This document shows positions 8,906 to 18,748 of a stretch of DNA of 64,000 bases, in pieces. The stretch lies in contig NZ_JAJLPA010000005.1 of NCBI RefSeq assembly GCF_025548555.1, forward strand, positions 62,001 through 126,000, in the 5' to 3' direction. This DNA is from Sphingomonas sp. A2-49 (GTDB taxonomy: Bacteria > Pseudomonadota > Alphaproteobacteria > Sphingomonadales > Sphingomonadaceae). Every line of letters begins with the position of its first letter. Within the stretch, counting starts at the first letter, position 1. The notes under the pieces were generated by a model. It did not search any database and was not told the DNA's origin. It saw only the letters and a program-made list of their open reading frames with translations. A program made the translations under genes and the position numbers.

Positions 8906-9850
8906 CTACAGGTCGAGCGCCCAGCCGTCGCGGCCCTTCGGGTCGAACGGCGCGGTGGGCATGTAGCGGGCCGCGCCGGCGGTGAGGCGCAGCACGGTCC
9001 AGTCGCCGCGGCGGTCGATCGCATCGAGCGCGCAGCCGCACGCGGCATAGGACGCGACCACCGCCTCGCGCTGCGTTTCCAGCAGCCCCGCGAGCACGAT
9101 CGTCGCGTCCGGCGCCGCGATCGCGGCGAGTTCGGGTGCCATCGATACCAACGGCCCGGCAAGGATGTTGGCGATGACGAGGTCGTAGGGCGCTTGGCGG
9201 TCGATGTCGGGATGGCGCGCGCCATCCGCGACGAACAGCGCCACGCCCTCCACCCCGTTGCGCGCCGCATTGTCGCGCGTGACGTCGACCGCGATCGGAT
9301 CGATGTCGGTGGCGACGACGCGCGCCGCCGGCCAGAGTTCGACCGCGGCGAAGGCGAGCAACCCGGTGCCGGTGCCGACGTCGATCACGCTGTCGAACCG
9401 CCTGCCCTCCGTCTCCAGCCCGTCGAGCATGGCGAGGCAGCCGCTGGTGGTGCCGTGATGGCCGGTTCCGAACGCCTGCCCCGCCTCGATCAGGAACGTC
9501 CGCTGTCCCGCGTCGGCCTCGACGGGGTGCGCGCTGGTGTGGACGACGAAGCGGCCTTCGCGGATCGGCTCGAGCCCGGCCTGGCTCATCGTCACCCAAT
9601 CCTCGGCGTGCAGCCGCTCGACGACGGGGTCGTGCGCGGAGGCGCTCGGCACCAGCGCATGGATCGTCGCGAGCAACGCCGCGTCGGGCTCATGCTCGAG
9701 ATAGGCGTCGAGCCGCCAGCGCTCGACGTCGTCCTCCACCTCCTCGGTCGTCATCAGCACGGCATCGATCGCGAGGTCGGACGCGCTGTCGATCGCCTCC
9801 GCCTCGGTACGGGTGCACGGCAGCGTGACCTTCCACGAATCAGCGGACAT
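8906..9850 (-). CDS. prmA: Ribosomal protein L11 methyltransferase
   Basis: 314 residues. A divergent N-terminal substrate domain is followed by a SAM-dependent methyltransferase core with motif I VIDVGTGTGLLAF and the PrmA-typical VIANILAGPL. AFGTGHHGTT is the family signature preceding the core. It methylates L11 in the cytoplasm. The start overlaps the end of the upstream SDR gene by 11 bp, so the two are probably co-transcribed. Confidence 0.93.
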   Translation of the reverse strand: MSADSWKVTLPCTRTEAEAIDSASDLAIDAVLMTTEEVEDDVERWRLDAYLEHEPDAALLATIHALVPSASAHDPVVERLHAEDWVTMSQAGLEPIREGRFVVHTSAHPVEADAGQRTFLIEAGQAFGTGHHGTTSGCLAMLDGLETEGRRFDSVIDVGTGTGLLAFAAVELWPAARVVATDIDPIAVDVTRDNAARNGVEGVALFVADGARHPDIDRQAPYDLVIANILAGPLVSMAPELAAIAAPDATIVLAGLLETQREAVVASYAACGCALDAIDRRGDWTVLRLTAGAARYMPTAPFDPKGRDGWALDL

Positions 9851-10535
9851 AGCTCGCCCCGTTCACGTCGAGCACCGCGCCGGTCATCGACGCCGGCGCC
9901 TCCAGCGCACAGAAGCGCGCGACCGCGGCGACCTCGGCCGGGTCGGCGACCTTGCCGAGCGGGATGTCGGCGAGCAGCCTGTCGCCGCCGCGGCTGGCCA
10001 GATAGTCGTCCGCCATGCCCGTCATCGTGAACCCCGGACAGATCGCGAAGGCCAGGATGCCCTGCGCCGCGTAACCGCGCGCGATCGTCTTGGTCATCGC
10101 GACCATGCCGGCCTTGGCGGCGGCATAATGCCAGTGCGCCGGGCTGTCGCCGCGATAGGCGGCGCGGCTGGCGACGTTGACGATGCGGCCGCCGCGCCCC
10201 TGCGCCTGCCAGTGGCGCACCGCGAGGCGGCAGAGTTCGGCCGACGCGGTGAGGTTGATCCGCATGGTGCGGTCCCAGTCGCCGACCCAGTGGTCGTGAT
10301 CGCGGTCGAGCGGGTTCGCCTCGAACACGCCGGCGTTGTTGACGAGGACATCGATCGTGCCGCCGGCCTGCGCGAGCGCGGCGCCCCACAACGCCTGCGG
10401 CGCGGCGGGATCGGCGAAGTCGGCGGCGATGCCGCTGCGCGTGCCGTGGCCGATGACGGTCGCGCCCGCCGCGGTCAGCGCGTCGAAGGTCGCCGCGCCG
10501 ATGCCGCGGCTCGATCCGGTGAGGAGTATTGCCAT
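9840..10535 (-). CDS. SDR-family NAD(P)-dependent oxidoreductase
   Basis: 231 residues. Rossmann motif TGSSRGIG (6-13), NNAG (67-69 region) and the classical catalytic set Asn94, Ser123, Tyr137 and Lys141. This is an active-looking short-chain dehydrogenase of the FabG-like type; the substrate cannot be assigned. It overlaps prmA downstream by 11 bp. FabG proper is not claimed because no fatty-acid synthesis genes are nearby. Confidence 0.88.
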   Translation of the reverse strand: MAILLTGSSRGIGAATFDALTAAGATVIGHGTRSGIAADFADPAAPQALWGAALAQAGGTIDVLVNNAGVFEANPLDRDHDHWVGDWDRTMRINLTASAELCRLAVRHWQAQGRGGRIVNVASRAAYRGDSPAHWHYAAAKAGMVAMTKTIARGYAAQGILAFAICPGFTMTGMADDYLASRGGDRLLADIPLGKVADPAEVAAVARFCALEAPASMTGAVLDVNGASYVR

Positions 10536-10598
10536 GGCGCACGGCTTTACGGAGCGGCGGAGGGACCGCCAACCCCATTCCGGCCGCCGCCCGACGCG

Positions 10599-11963
10599 CT
10601 AGCCCACGCTCGCCGAGAAGCCGTCGGCCGAGGCGCGCAGTGCGCCGAGCCGGTCGCCGACCTCGCCGACCCCCGCGCCCAGCGAATCGATCTGGCTCGC
10701 GACCGCCTGCGTATCCGCGCGGATCGCGTCGATCGTGGTGGACATCGAATCGGCGGCGAGCGCGGTCTCGTCGACCGCGGCGGTGATCGCGGTCACCGTC
10801 TGCGCCTGGGCCTCCATCGCCCGGCGGATGCGGTCGGCGGAATCCTGCACTTCGGCGACGGTCGACTTGATGCTGGCGTTGGTCGCGACCGTCGTCCGCG
10901 TCGCATGCTGGATCGCGGCGATCTTGGCGGCGATATCGTCGGTCGCCCGCGCGGTCTGGTTGGCGAGGCTCTTCACCTCCTGCGCCACCACCGCGAAGCC
11001 GCGGCCGGCGTCGCCGGCGCGGGCCGCCTCGATCGTCGCGTTGAGCGCCAGCAAATTGGTCTGGCCGGCGATGTCACGGATCAGGCCCAGGATCGATTCG
11101 ATCGATTGCGCATGGTCGCTCAACAGCTCGCTCGCGCGGACCGCATCGCCGGCATGGTCGCTCGCCCGGTGCGCGATCTCGGCCGCGGCGTCCACCTCGC
11201 CTCGCGCGCCCTCGATCGCGCGGATCAGGCCGGCCGCGGTCTGCGCCGCCTCGCGCATCGCCACCGCGGATTGCCCGGCGGCCGCGGCGACCACGCTCGC
11301 CTTGCCCAGCACCTCGCGGGTCGAGGCGGAAGCGGCGCTGGCCTGGACGCGGATGCGCGAGCCCAGCGTCGCCGTGCCCTCGATCGACACCGCGATGCTT
11401 TCGCGGAACGCCGCCGATCGCGCCTGGCGCTCCTCGCGCGCGGCGGTCGCCTGCAACACGGCGAGGTGCCCGGTCATCATGTCGGATTCGACCAGCGCGG
11501 TCCGCTGCACCGCGTCGCACAGCCGCACGAGGCGCGCGGTGTCGCCGGCGCAGCGGCGCTCCAGCGTCTGGATGGTGAAACTGTGCGACTGCGCCAGCGC
11601 GGCCTGCAACGTCGGCAGCGGCACGCCCGATCGCGTCGACTGCTCGGCGTGCCGGGTCGCGACCCGGACCCACCCCTCGTCGAACGGCGCGCTGTATTTC
11701 AGATAGGCATAATCCGCGCTGTCGGCGATGCGGCGGCCGAGCCGGCCGGCATCGAACAGGTGGCGGATCGCCTGCGTGCCGGGCAGCGACAGGTAATGGT
11801 CCCAGAAGCGGGTGGCGATCTGGCGATAGTCGTCCGGCCCGAGCAGCGAACAGATATCGCCGCACGAATCGGCGATCGAACCGTCCCAGTCGTATTCACC
11901 CAGATGCTCGACGATGCTGCGACGGGCGAAAACCCGGTCGTTCAGCGCTGCGGATTTGGCCAT
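10599..11963 (-). CDS. Soluble globin-coupled methyl-accepting chemoreceptor
   Basis: 454 residues without membrane segments. The N-terminal about 170 residues fit a globin sensor, with an [12 protein letters not shown] stretch whose His105 sits where the proximal haem ligand is found in HemAT-type sensors. The C-terminal about 250 residues are a signalling coiled coil with the hairpin tip around [21 protein letters not shown]. It probably senses oxygen or another haem ligand and signals to the cheA operon. It lies 31 bp downstream of a second, related receptor on the same strand. Confidence 0.85.
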   Translation of the reverse strand: MAKSAALNDRVFARRSIVEHLGEYDWDGSIADSCGDICSLLGPDDYRQIATRFWDHYLSLPGTQAIRHLFDAGRLGRRIADSADYAYLKYSAPFDEGWVRVATRHAEQSTRSGVPLPTLQAALAQSHSFTIQTLERRCAGDTARLVRLCDAVQRTALVESDMMTGHLAVLQATAAREERQARSAAFRESIAVSIEGTATLGSRIRVQASAASASTREVLGKASVVAAAAGQSAVAMREAAQTAAGLIRAIEGARGEVDAAAEIAHRASDHAGDAVRASELLSDHAQSIESILGLIRDIAGQTNLLALNATIEAARAGDAGRGFAVVAQEVKSLANQTARATDDIAAKIAAIQHATRTTVATNASIKSTVAEVQDSADRIRRAMEAQAQTVTAITAAVDETALAADSMSTTIDAIRADTQAVASQIDSLGAGVGEVGDRLGALRASADGFSASVG

Positions 11964-11994
11964 GGCGTCATGTTTCCAGCGATCCTCTCCTGCC

Positions 11995-13356
11995 TCACGC
12001 AGCGACCTTTGCGACGAAGTCGCCGGCGCTGTTCTTGAGGGTGTTCAGCCGGCCGTCGAGCCGGTCGAAACCGCGGCCTACGCCGTCGATCTCGGCGGCC
12101 ACCGCCTCGGTATCCTCGCGGATGGCCGCGATCGTGCTCGACATCGAATCGGCGGCGAGCGCGGTCTCGTCGACCGCCGCGGTGATCGCGGTCACCGTCT
12201 GGGCCTGGGCCTCCATCGCATAGCGGATGCGGTCGGCGGATTCCTGCACCTCGGTCACCGTGGTCTTGATGCTGGCGTTGGTTTCGACCGTCGATCGCGT
12301 CGCCGACTGGATCGAGGCGATCTTGGCGGCGATGTCGTCGGTCGCGCGCGCGGTCTGGTTGGCGAGGCTCTTCACCTCCTGCGCGACCACCGCGAAGCCG
12401 CGCCCGGCATCGCCCGCGCGCGCCGCCTCGATCGTCGCGTTCAGGGCCAGCAAATTGGTCTGGCCGGCGATGTCGCGGATCAGGCCGAGGATCGATTCGA
12501 TCGATTTCGCATGATCCGACAGCGCCTCGGACATGCCGACCGCGTTGGTCGCCTGCGTGCTGGCGCGCGCGGCGATCTCGGCCGCGGCCTCGACCTCGGT
12601 GCGGGCGTCCTCGATCGCGCGGATCAGGCCCGCCGCGGTCTGCGCCGCCTCGCGCATCGCCACCGCGGACTGTTCGGCGGCCGCCGCCACCTCGCTGGTC
12701 TTGCCGAGCATGCCGCGCGCCGATCCCGAGCTGCGCATCGCCTGTTCGCGCAGCGCATGGCCTTCGTCGGTGGCGGTTTCGACCGCGCTGGCGATGCCGT
12801 CGCGGAATTCCATCGCGAGCCGGTCGCGGGCGACGCGCTCGCTATGGTCGGCGAAGCCGGCGAACAGCTCCACCGTCAGCTCGGTTTCCATGCCGAACAG
12901 GCGCATCAACGCATCGATCAGCGTGTGGTGGCGGGGGTCGTCGGCGGCGAGTCGGCCATGCAGCGCCTTCAGCGCGGCGCGATCGCTGGCGCAGGACATC
13001 GCCAGCACCTCCATCGTCGACACGCCCGCGGCATAGGCGGATGCGACCGCCCGCTCGAGCGATTCGACCCACAACCGTCCGTCGAGGTGGCAGCAGCGGT
13101 TGCGCAGATAGGCGATCCCTGCGGCGATGCGGCGTTCGTTTTCCAGCGGCGTCCATTCCGCGGCGCCAGGATTGGCGTGCCGCCAGTGCGCCCAATAGGC
13201 CTCGACGATGTCGCCGGCGTCGGGTTCGATGATCGTCCACAGTTCGGCGGCGCGTTCCACCAGGGTGTTCTCGCCACCGTCGAACGCCTTGATCCGGCTC
13301 TTGAGGTCGATCGCGGCGGCGATGCTGGCCGGGGGCGGCATGGCGATGTCGGACAA
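11995..13356 (-). CDS. Soluble globin-like chemoreceptor lacking the proximal His
   Basis: 453 residues, no membrane segments, first of a tandem pair. Its signalling half is almost the same as that of the downstream paralogue ([36 protein letters not shown]), while the sensor half is clearly diverged. Aligning the two sensors from the shared W-V to G-V with no gaps places Ala103 opposite His105 of the paralogue. It probably does not bind haem in the usual way and may sense another input or a partner. A CtrA-like site lies 52-66 bp upstream of the ATG. Confidence 0.82.
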   Translation of the reverse strand: MSDIAMPPPASIAAAIDLKSRIKAFDGGENTLVERAAELWTIIEPDAGDIVEAYWAHWRHANPGAAEWTPLENERRIAAGIAYLRNRCCHLDGRLWVESLERAVASAYAAGVSTMEVLAMSCASDRAALKALHGRLAADDPRHHTLIDALMRLFGMETELTVELFAGFADHSERVARDRLAMEFRDGIASAVETATDEGHALREQAMRSSGSARGMLGKTSEVAAAAEQSAVAMREAAQTAAGLIRAIEDARTEVEAAAEIAARASTQATNAVGMSEALSDHAKSIESILGLIRDIAGQTNLLALNATIEAARAGDAGRGFAVVAQEVKSLANQTARATDDIAAKIASIQSATRSTVETNASIKTTVTEVQESADRIRYAMEAQAQTVTAITAAVDETALAADSMSSTIAAIREDTEAVAAEIDGVGRGFDRLDGRLNTLKNSAGDFVAKVAA

Positions 13357-13407
13357 GGTGGTCTCCGGCTCAACTGCGTGTGTGTCAGCATCTCTACCCT
13401 TCGGTGG

Positions 13408-13422
13408 TTAATGGGGGGTTAG
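13408..13422 (-). promoter_or_regulatory. Candidate CtrA-binding site
   Basis: TTAA-N7-TTAG on the plus strand, which reads CTAA-N7-TTAACC on the minus strand and matches the alphaproteobacterial CtrA consensus TTAA-N7-TTAA at 7 of 8 positions. It is about 52-66 bp upstream of the chemoreceptor ATG at 13356. A similar site precedes cheA. Confidence 0.4.
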
Positions 13423-13497
13423 AGTGGGGTGCACGGGTTGCATCGCAGCACGGCAGGCCTAATAGGCACTGCAATCGACTTTGCCCGAGGACCGTTC

Positions 13498-13926
13498 ATG
13501 GCATCCCGCAATCCGGCGCGTCCGCGCAGCCCGCATCTCTTTTCGGGCTTCCTGAAGCTCCACTACAGCTGGGGACCGCACATGCTGGTCTCCATCCTCC
13601 ACCGTGCGACCGGCTCCGGCATGGCGACGGTCGGCACGGTGCTCCTGGTCTGGTGGCTGACCGCGATCGCATCGGGTGCGGAAGCCTATGCGACGTTCCG
13701 CGACGTCTTCACCACCGACAGCGGCGCGCTCAACGCGATCGGCTGGGTCGTCGGCATCGGCATGACCTATGCGTTCTTCACGCACATGCTCAACGGCATC
13801 CGCCACCTGGTGATGGACGCGGGCGCCGCCTTCGAATTGAAACGCAACAAGACGTTCAGCCTTGTCGTGATCGCGGGCGGGTTCGTCCTGACCGCGGCCT
13901 TCTGGCTCTACCTGGGGATGAAGTGA
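13498..13926 (+). CDS. sdhC: Succinate dehydrogenase cytochrome b556 subunit
   Basis: 142 residues from the ATG at 13498, chosen because homologues begin close to this point. Three membrane segments. The SdhC signature SILHRATG (32-39) for quinone and haem contacts is present, as is HMLNGIRH with His96 and His103, candidate haem ligands. It anchors the SDH flavoprotein and iron-sulphur subunits in the inner membrane. Its stop overlaps the sdhD start. Confidence 0.95.
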   Translation: MASRNPARPRSPHLFSGFLKLHYSWGPHMLVSILHRATGSGMATVGTVLLVWWLTAIASGAEAYATFRDVFTTDSGALNAIGWVVGIGMTYAFFTHMLNGIRHLVMDAGAAFELKRNKTFSLVVIAGGFVLTAAFWLYLGMK

Positions 13927-14309
13927 TGGGATCGGGCACCAGCATCGGCCGCGTCCGCGGCCTCGGCAGCGCCAAGGAAGGCGCGCATCACTGGTGGCGC
14001 CAGCGCGTCACCGCCGCATCCAACCTGTTCCTGACCTTGTGGTTCGTGTTCGCGATCCTGCGCATGCCGTCCTATGACTATGAGGCCGTGCACGGCTGGC
14101 TGCGCAACAGCTGGGCGGCGGTGCCGATGGTCCTGCTGATCGTCTCGGTCTTCTATCACTTCCGGCTGGGGTTGCAGGTCGTGATCGAGGATTACCAGCA
14201 TGGCGAGAAACGCGTGGCCTACATGCTGCTGCTGAACTTCTTCACCGTCGCGACCGCCGCGACCGCCATCTTCGCGATCCTCAAGGTCGCCTTCGGAGCT
14301 GCCGCATAA
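13926..14309 (+). CDS. sdhD: Succinate dehydrogenase hydrophobic anchor subunit
   Basis: 127 residues. Three hydrophobic segments (about 31-47, 65-82 and 97-121). Motif [14 protein letters not shown] has the conserved His and Asp-Tyr expected for SdhD haem and quinone binding. The ATG shares its A with the sdhC stop and the gene ends on the A of the sdhA ATG, so translation is tightly coupled through sdhC-sdhD-sdhA. Confidence 0.94.
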   Translation: MGSGTSIGRVRGLGSAKEGAHHWWRQRVTAASNLFLTLWFVFAILRMPSYDYEAVHGWLRNSWAAVPMVLLIVSVFYHFRLGLQVVIEDYQHGEKRVAYMLLLNFFTVATAATAIFAILKVAFGAAA

Positions 14310-16111
14310 TGTCGGACGCCTACAAGATCATCGACCACAGTTACGACGCCGTCGTCGTCGGCGCGGGCGGCTCGGGCCTCCGCGCGGTCATGGAATGCGC
14401 GCAGAACGGCCTCAAGACCGCCTGCATCACCAAGGTGTTCCCGACCCGCAGCCATACGGTCGCGGCGCAGGGCGGGATCGCCGCGAGCCTCGGCAACATG
14501 GGTCCGGACCATTGGACCTGGCACATGTACGATACCGTCAAGGGCTCCGACTGGCTCGGCGACCAGGACGCGATCGAATATATGGTGCGCGAGGCGCCAG
14601 CCGCGGTCTACGAGCTGGAACATGCCGGCATGCCGTTCAGCCGCACGGACGAAGGGCGCATCTACCAGCGCCCGTTCGGTGGCATGATGCAGAACATGGG
14701 CGAAGGCCCGCCGGCGCAGCGCACCTGCGCCGCCGCCGACCGCACCGGCCATGCGATGCTGCACACGCTGTACCAGCAGTCGCTGCGCTACGACGCCGAT
14801 TTCTACGTCGAATATTTCGCGCTCGATCTCATCATGGAGAACGGGCAGTGCCGCGGCGTGATCGCGCTGTGCATGGAAGACGGCTCGATCCACCGGTTCC
14901 GCAGCCACAACACCGTGCTGGCGACCGGCGGCTACGGACGCTGCTATTTCTCCGCGACCTCGGCGCACACCTGCACCGGCGACGGCGGCGGCATGGTGCT
15001 GCGTGCCGGCCTGCCGTTGCAGGACATGGAATTCGTCCAGTTCCACCCGACCGGCATCTACGGCGCGGGCGTGCTCATCACCGAGGGCGCGCGCGGCGAA
15101 GGCGGCTACCTGACCAATTCCGAGGGCGAGCGCTTCATGGAGCGCTATGCCCCCTCGGCGAAGGACCTCGCCAGCCGCGACGTCGTCAGCCGCTCGATGG
15201 CGATGGAGATGCGCGAAGGGCGCGGCGTCGGCAAGAACGGCGACCACATCTTCCTGCACCTCGACCATATCGATCCCAAGGTGCTGCACGAGCGTCTGCC
15301 GGGCATCACCGAAACCGGCAAGATCTTCGCCGGCGTCGACCTGACCCGCCAGCCGCTGCCGGTGACGCCGACCGTCCATTACAACATGGGCGGCATTCCG
15401 ACCAACTTCCACGGCGAGGTCGTCAACCTCAAGGACGGCAACCCCGACACGGTCGTCCCCGGCCTGTTCGCGGTCGGCGAGGCGGCGTGCGTCAGCGTCC
15501 ATGGCGCCAACCGACTCGGCTCCAACTCGCTGATCGACCTCGTCGTGTTCGGGCGCGCGACGGGCAAGCGGATCGCCGAGATCTGCAAGCCAAACGGCAC
15601 GCACAATCCGCTGCCCAAGGGGTCGGAAGAGCTGTCGCTGACCCGCCTCGACACGTTCCGCAACGCGACCGGCACGATCCCGACGGCGGAGATCCGTGGC
15701 CAGATGCAGCGGACGATGCAGAAGCATTGCGCGGTGTTCCGCGACAACGCCCTGCTGAGCGAGGGCCAGTCGCTGATGAAGGGCATCTATGGCCAGCTGG
15801 CGGATGTCTCGGTCAACGACCGCAGCCTCATCTGGAACACCGACCTGATCGAGACGCTGGAGCTCGACAACCTCGTCGCGCAGGCGGTGGTGACGATCGA
15901 TTCGGCGGCGAACCGCAAGGAATCGCGCGGCGCGCACGTCAACGAGGATCATCCCGATCGCGACGACGCCGGCTGGATGAAGCACACGATCACGACCTTC
16001 ACCGGCTGGGGCGGCGTCGGCGGGGCGACGGCGATCGATTATCGCCCGGTCCACGATTACACGCTGACCGACGACGTCGCGTACATCAAGCCGAAGAAGC
16101 GCGTCTATTGA
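14309..16111 (+). CDS. sdhA: Succinate dehydrogenase flavoprotein subunit
   Basis: 600 residues. FAD-binding GAGGSGLRA near the N-terminus, then the covalent-FAD histidine His49 in [11 protein letters not shown]. Substrate-site motifs ([20 protein letters not shown]) and the C-terminal VHDYT are present. It oxidises succinate to fumarate on the cytoplasmic face of complex II. The iron-sulphur subunit gene sdhB is not downstream; a dispersed repeat and leftward phhA follow instead. Confidence 0.97.
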   Translation: MSDAYKIIDHSYDAVVVGAGGSGLRAVMECAQNGLKTACITKVFPTRSHTVAAQGGIAASLGNMGPDHWTWHMYDTVKGSDWLGDQDAIEYMVREAPAAVYELEHAGMPFSRTDEGRIYQRPFGGMMQNMGEGPPAQRTCAAADRTGHAMLHTLYQQSLRYDADFYVEYFALDLIMENGQCRGVIALCMEDGSIHRFRSHNTVLATGGYGRCYFSATSAHTCTGDGGGMVLRAGLPLQDMEFVQFHPTGIYGAGVLITEGARGEGGYLTNSEGERFMERYAPSAKDLASRDVVSRSMAMEMREGRGVGKNGDHIFLHLDHIDPKVLHERLPGITETGKIFAGVDLTRQPLPVTPTVHYNMGGIPTNFHGEVVNLKDGNPDTVVPGLFAVGEAACVSVHGANRLGSNSLIDLVVFGRATGKRIAEICKPNGTHNPLPKGSEELSLTRLDTFRNATGTIPTAEIRGQMQRTMQKHCAVFRDNALLSEGQSLMKGIYGQLADVSVNDRSLIWNTDLIETLELDNLVAQAVVTIDSAANRKESRGAHVNEDHPDRDDAGWMKHTITTFTGWGGVGGATAIDYRPVHDYTLTDDVAYIKPKKRVY

Positions 16112-16134
16112 GCGGAACTGCCTCGATACATTCC

Positions 16135-16227
16135 GTCATCCCCGCGCAGGCGGGATCCATACTGGCGAAGGGCAATGCCGGAAGCGCAAGGTCCGGGCGG
16201 ATGGATCCCCGCCTGCGCGGGGATGAC
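16135..16227. repeat. Near-perfect inverted repeat between sdhA and phhA
   Basis: Arms at 16135-16160 and 16201-16227 are reverse complements except for one extra base (26 of 27), both with the core CCCCGCGCAGGCGGG. It lies between the convergent ends of sdhA and phhA, where the hairpin could end both transcripts. The sequence type is a common dispersed intergenic repeat in sphingomonads. Confidence 0.75.
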
Positions 16228-16247
16228 GACTTGGACGCGGGCGAGAG

Positions 16248-17120
16248 TTACTCCCCCGCCTTCCGCCTCGCATAGGCCTGCGTGCCCCGTGTCAGGACCT
16301 CGTCGCCGGGGACGATCGCGGCGACCGGAATATCGTCCTGCGCCTTCAATCGCTCGTACAGCGGCGCGAAATCGGTTTCGACGGTGATGCGCAGCAGTTC
16401 GTCGAAGCTGGGAATGACGAAATAGTTCTGCTGGAAATCGTCGATCCGGTATTCGGTGCGCATCACCCGCGCGATATCGAAGCCGATGCGGTTCGGACTG
16501 GGATCGTCGAGCGCGAAGCGGCTTTCGGCAAAGCTGGATACGATCCCCGATCCGTAGATCCTGAGGTCGCCCGCCTCGCGGATCAGCCCGAACTCCACCG
16601 TATACCAGTAGAGCCGGCCGAGATACTTCAGCGCATCCAGTCCCAGCGCGCGCTGCCCGCCGCGGCCATAGGCCTCCAGATAGTCCGCGAAGACCGGGTC
16701 GGCGAGCATCGGTACGTGCCCGAACACGTCGTGAAAGACATCGGGTTCCTGAATGTAGTCGAGCTGGTCCGGCCGACGGATGAAATTGCCCGCGACGAAG
16801 CGGCGATTGGCCATATGGTCGAAGAACACGTCGTCCGGCACCAGCCCGGGCACCGCCACCACCTGCCACCCGGTCAGCGTCATCAGCCGGTCGGACAATT
16901 CGGCGAAATCGGGGATGCCGGGCTTCGACAGCTTCAGCACGTCGAGCCCGCGCAGATAGGCGTCGGAGGCGCGGCCGGGCAGCAGTTGGGATTGGCGCGC
17001 GAACAGTCTATCCCAGGTCGCATGCTCCTCGGCGGTATAATGATGCCAGTCCTGATCGATCGTCCAGTCGGGTGCGACACCGGCCGGCGGCGTGTCGGAA
17101 GCGTGCGATTCATCTGCCAT
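16248..17120 (-). CDS. phhA: Phenylalanine 4-monooxygenase
   Basis: 290 residues, the usual size of bacterial monomeric phenylalanine hydroxylase. It converts phenylalanine to tyrosine using tetrahydropterin and non-haem iron. The iron ligands His130 and His135 (FHDVFGHVP) and Glu176 (YWYTVEFGL) match the two-His-one-Glu set. No pterin carbinolamine dehydratase (phhB) is next to it. It is divergent from the DUF2459 gene, with only 26 bp between starts. Confidence 0.95.
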   Translation of the reverse strand: MADESHASDTPPAGVAPDWTIDQDWHHYTAEEHATWDRLFARQSQLLPGRASDAYLRGLDVLKLSKPGIPDFAELSDRLMTLTGWQVVAVPGLVPDDVFFDHMANRRFVAGNFIRRPDQLDYIQEPDVFHDVFGHVPMLADPVFADYLEAYGRGGQRALGLDALKYLGRLYWYTVEFGLIREAGDLRIYGSGIVSSFAESRFALDDPSPNRIGFDIARVMRTEYRIDDFQQNYFVIPSFDELLRITVETDFAPLYERLKAQDDIPVAAIVPGDEVLTRGTQAYARRKAGE

Positions 17121-17146
17121 GACGCCAGCCTAGCATAAGGTTTCGG

Positions 17147-17824
17147 ATGATACGACACAGCGCCCCACTGGCCACCGCGCTCCGTATCGCGCGCCGCGCG
17201 ATCGTCGTCCTCGCGCTGCTGATCGGGGGCTATGCGACAGCCGGTCTGGTGGGCGGCGCGCTGCCCGCCAACGCCGGCTGGACGCCGCCGGCCGAGGGGG
17301 TGCGCATCTTCGTCGAATCGAACGGCATCCATGTCGGTATCGTTGTGCCCAAGGTTGCGGCGGGCGTCGACTGGCGCGGGTGGGCGCCGGGAGCGGACCT
17401 GCGCGACCCGCGTTATGCCCGTTATGACCATCTGGCGATCGGCTGGGGCGAACGCGCCTTCTTCCTCGATACGGCGACCTGGGCCGACCTCAAGCCACGC
17501 ACCGTGCTGCATGCCGCGCGCGGCAGCGACGCGACGCTGATGCATGTCGAGCACGTCCCCGCGCCGCGCACCGGCGGCGACGTCCGCGCCATCGTGCTGC
17601 GCCCGGAGGAATATCGCCGGCTGGCCGCGCTGATCCGCGCCAGCTTCGCGCCCGGGCGGATCGCGCACCGCGGCTATGCCGACAACGACGCCTTCTATGC
17701 CGGCCGCGGCCATTACAGCGCGGTGCACACCTGCAACGCCTGGACCGGCGACATGCTGCGCCGCGCAGGCGTGCGGATCGGGCGCTGGACGCCCTTTCCG
17801 ATCACGGTGATGGCATGGTTCTGA
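17147..17824 (+). CDS. DUF2459 (TIGR02117) family protein
   Basis: 225 residues with an N-terminal membrane segment (about 18-37) and an outward-facing domain. VESNGIHVGIVVP near residue 60 and the late HTCNAWTGDMLRRAG are characteristic of this uncharacterised family; Cys and His in the latter suggest an active site, but no reaction is known. The end overlaps the following hydrolase start by 10 bp, pointing to a two-gene operon. Confidence 0.8.
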   Translation: MIRHSAPLATALRIARRAIVVLALLIGGYATAGLVGGALPANAGWTPPAEGVRIFVESNGIHVGIVVPKVAAGVDWRGWAPGADLRDPRYARYDHLAIGWGERAFFLDTATWADLKPRTVLHAARGSDATLMHVEHVPAPRTGGDVRAIVLRPEEYRRLAALIRASFAPGRIAHRGYADNDAFYAGRGHYSAVHTCNAWTGDMLRRAGVRIGRWTPFPITVMAWF

Positions 17825-18603
17825 CGCGATGGCAGGCCGGGCTGGCGCGGCGGCGCGCCGAACCTCCGCCGCATGCGCGGTTCGGCGACGGGTTCCTTGC
17901 GCCCCCGCCCCCGCCCAAGGCGCTTGCGGCGAGCGAGGTGCCGCGCGTCGCCTGGATGCTGGCGACGCGGTGGCGGTATGCGGCGGCACTGGCGGCGGTG
18001 CCGCAGGGGCGCGGCGGCGCGGTGATGATCCTGCCCGGCCTGTTCGACGCGGACGGATCGAGCGTGGTGCTGCGCCGCTTCCTGACGCGGATCGGCTATC
18101 GCGCCGAAGGCTGGGGCCTCGGCCGCAACCTGGGCATCAAAAGTGTCGGCGCGGAGGCGGAGCGGCTGATCGCGCGGGTCGCGGCCCTGCATGCGCAGGC
18201 CGGCCCGGTGACGCTGGTCGGGGTAAGCCTCGGCGGGATCATGGCGCGCCTCGTCGCGCATCGGCGCCCCGACCTGTTGGCGCGGGTGGTGACGGTCAGC
18301 TCGCCCTATGCGGGCGGCGGCCGGGCGACCAACGTGTGGCGCGCGTTCGAATGGGCGACCGGCGAGCGCGTCGACGATCCCGCGGTGATCGCGCGCAGCG
18401 AGGCGATCGCCGCGCCGCTGCCGGTGCCGTGCACCGCGATCTGGAGCCCGCGCGACGGCTTCGTCAACGGCTTCATCTGTCGCGATCCGAGCGCCGAGGC
18501 GGTGGAGGTGACCAGCGGCCACCTGGGCGTCCACGTCCATCCCGAAGTGCTGATCGCGGTCGCTGCGGCGCTGGCGCGCGACGCGGTGGCACAGGACCGG
18601 TAG
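17815..18603 (+). CDS. Lipase-like alpha/beta hydrolase
   Basis: 262 residues. The nucleophile elbow GVSLGG has Ser138, with a later Asp (SPRDGFVNG) and His (SGHLGVHVHPE) to complete the triad. The layout, with a Pro-rich stretch before the core (28-35) and an oxyanion-type LPGLFDADGSS, resembles PGAP1/lipase-class esterases. It overlaps the upstream DUF2459 gene and is probably translated with it. Substrate unknown. Confidence 0.75.
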   Translation: MVLTRWQAGLARRRAEPPPHARFGDGFLAPPPPPKALAASEVPRVAWMLATRWRYAAALAAVPQGRGGAVMILPGLFDADGSSVVLRRFLTRIGYRAEGWGLGRNLGIKSVGAEAERLIARVAALHAQAGPVTLVGVSLGGIMARLVAHRRPDLLARVVTVSSPYAGGGRATNVWRAFEWATGERVDDPAVIARSEAIAAPLPVPCTAIWSPRDGFVNGFICRDPSAEAVEVTSGHLGVHVHPEVLIAVAAALARDAVAQDR

Positions 18604-18670
18604 GGATGATCCACGCGGCCTGCACCATGCCCTCACGCCCCCGGCGGGGGGCGAGGTCCCTTCAGCACTT

Positions 18671-18688
18671 CCCCGGCGAAGGCCGGGG
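18671..18688. repeat. 18-bp hairpin repeat, second copy
   Basis: CCCCGGC-GAAG-GCCGGGG, the exact reverse complement of the element at 7003-7020. It lies between the convergent ends of the lipase-like gene and the small lipoprotein gene and may serve as a terminator. Confidence 0.65.
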
Positions 18689-18748
18689 GAGAAACGAGGG
18701 CTCCTTCCCTTCGCCGCTGACTTGGCCAAGCCCGGGGCGACGGATGAT

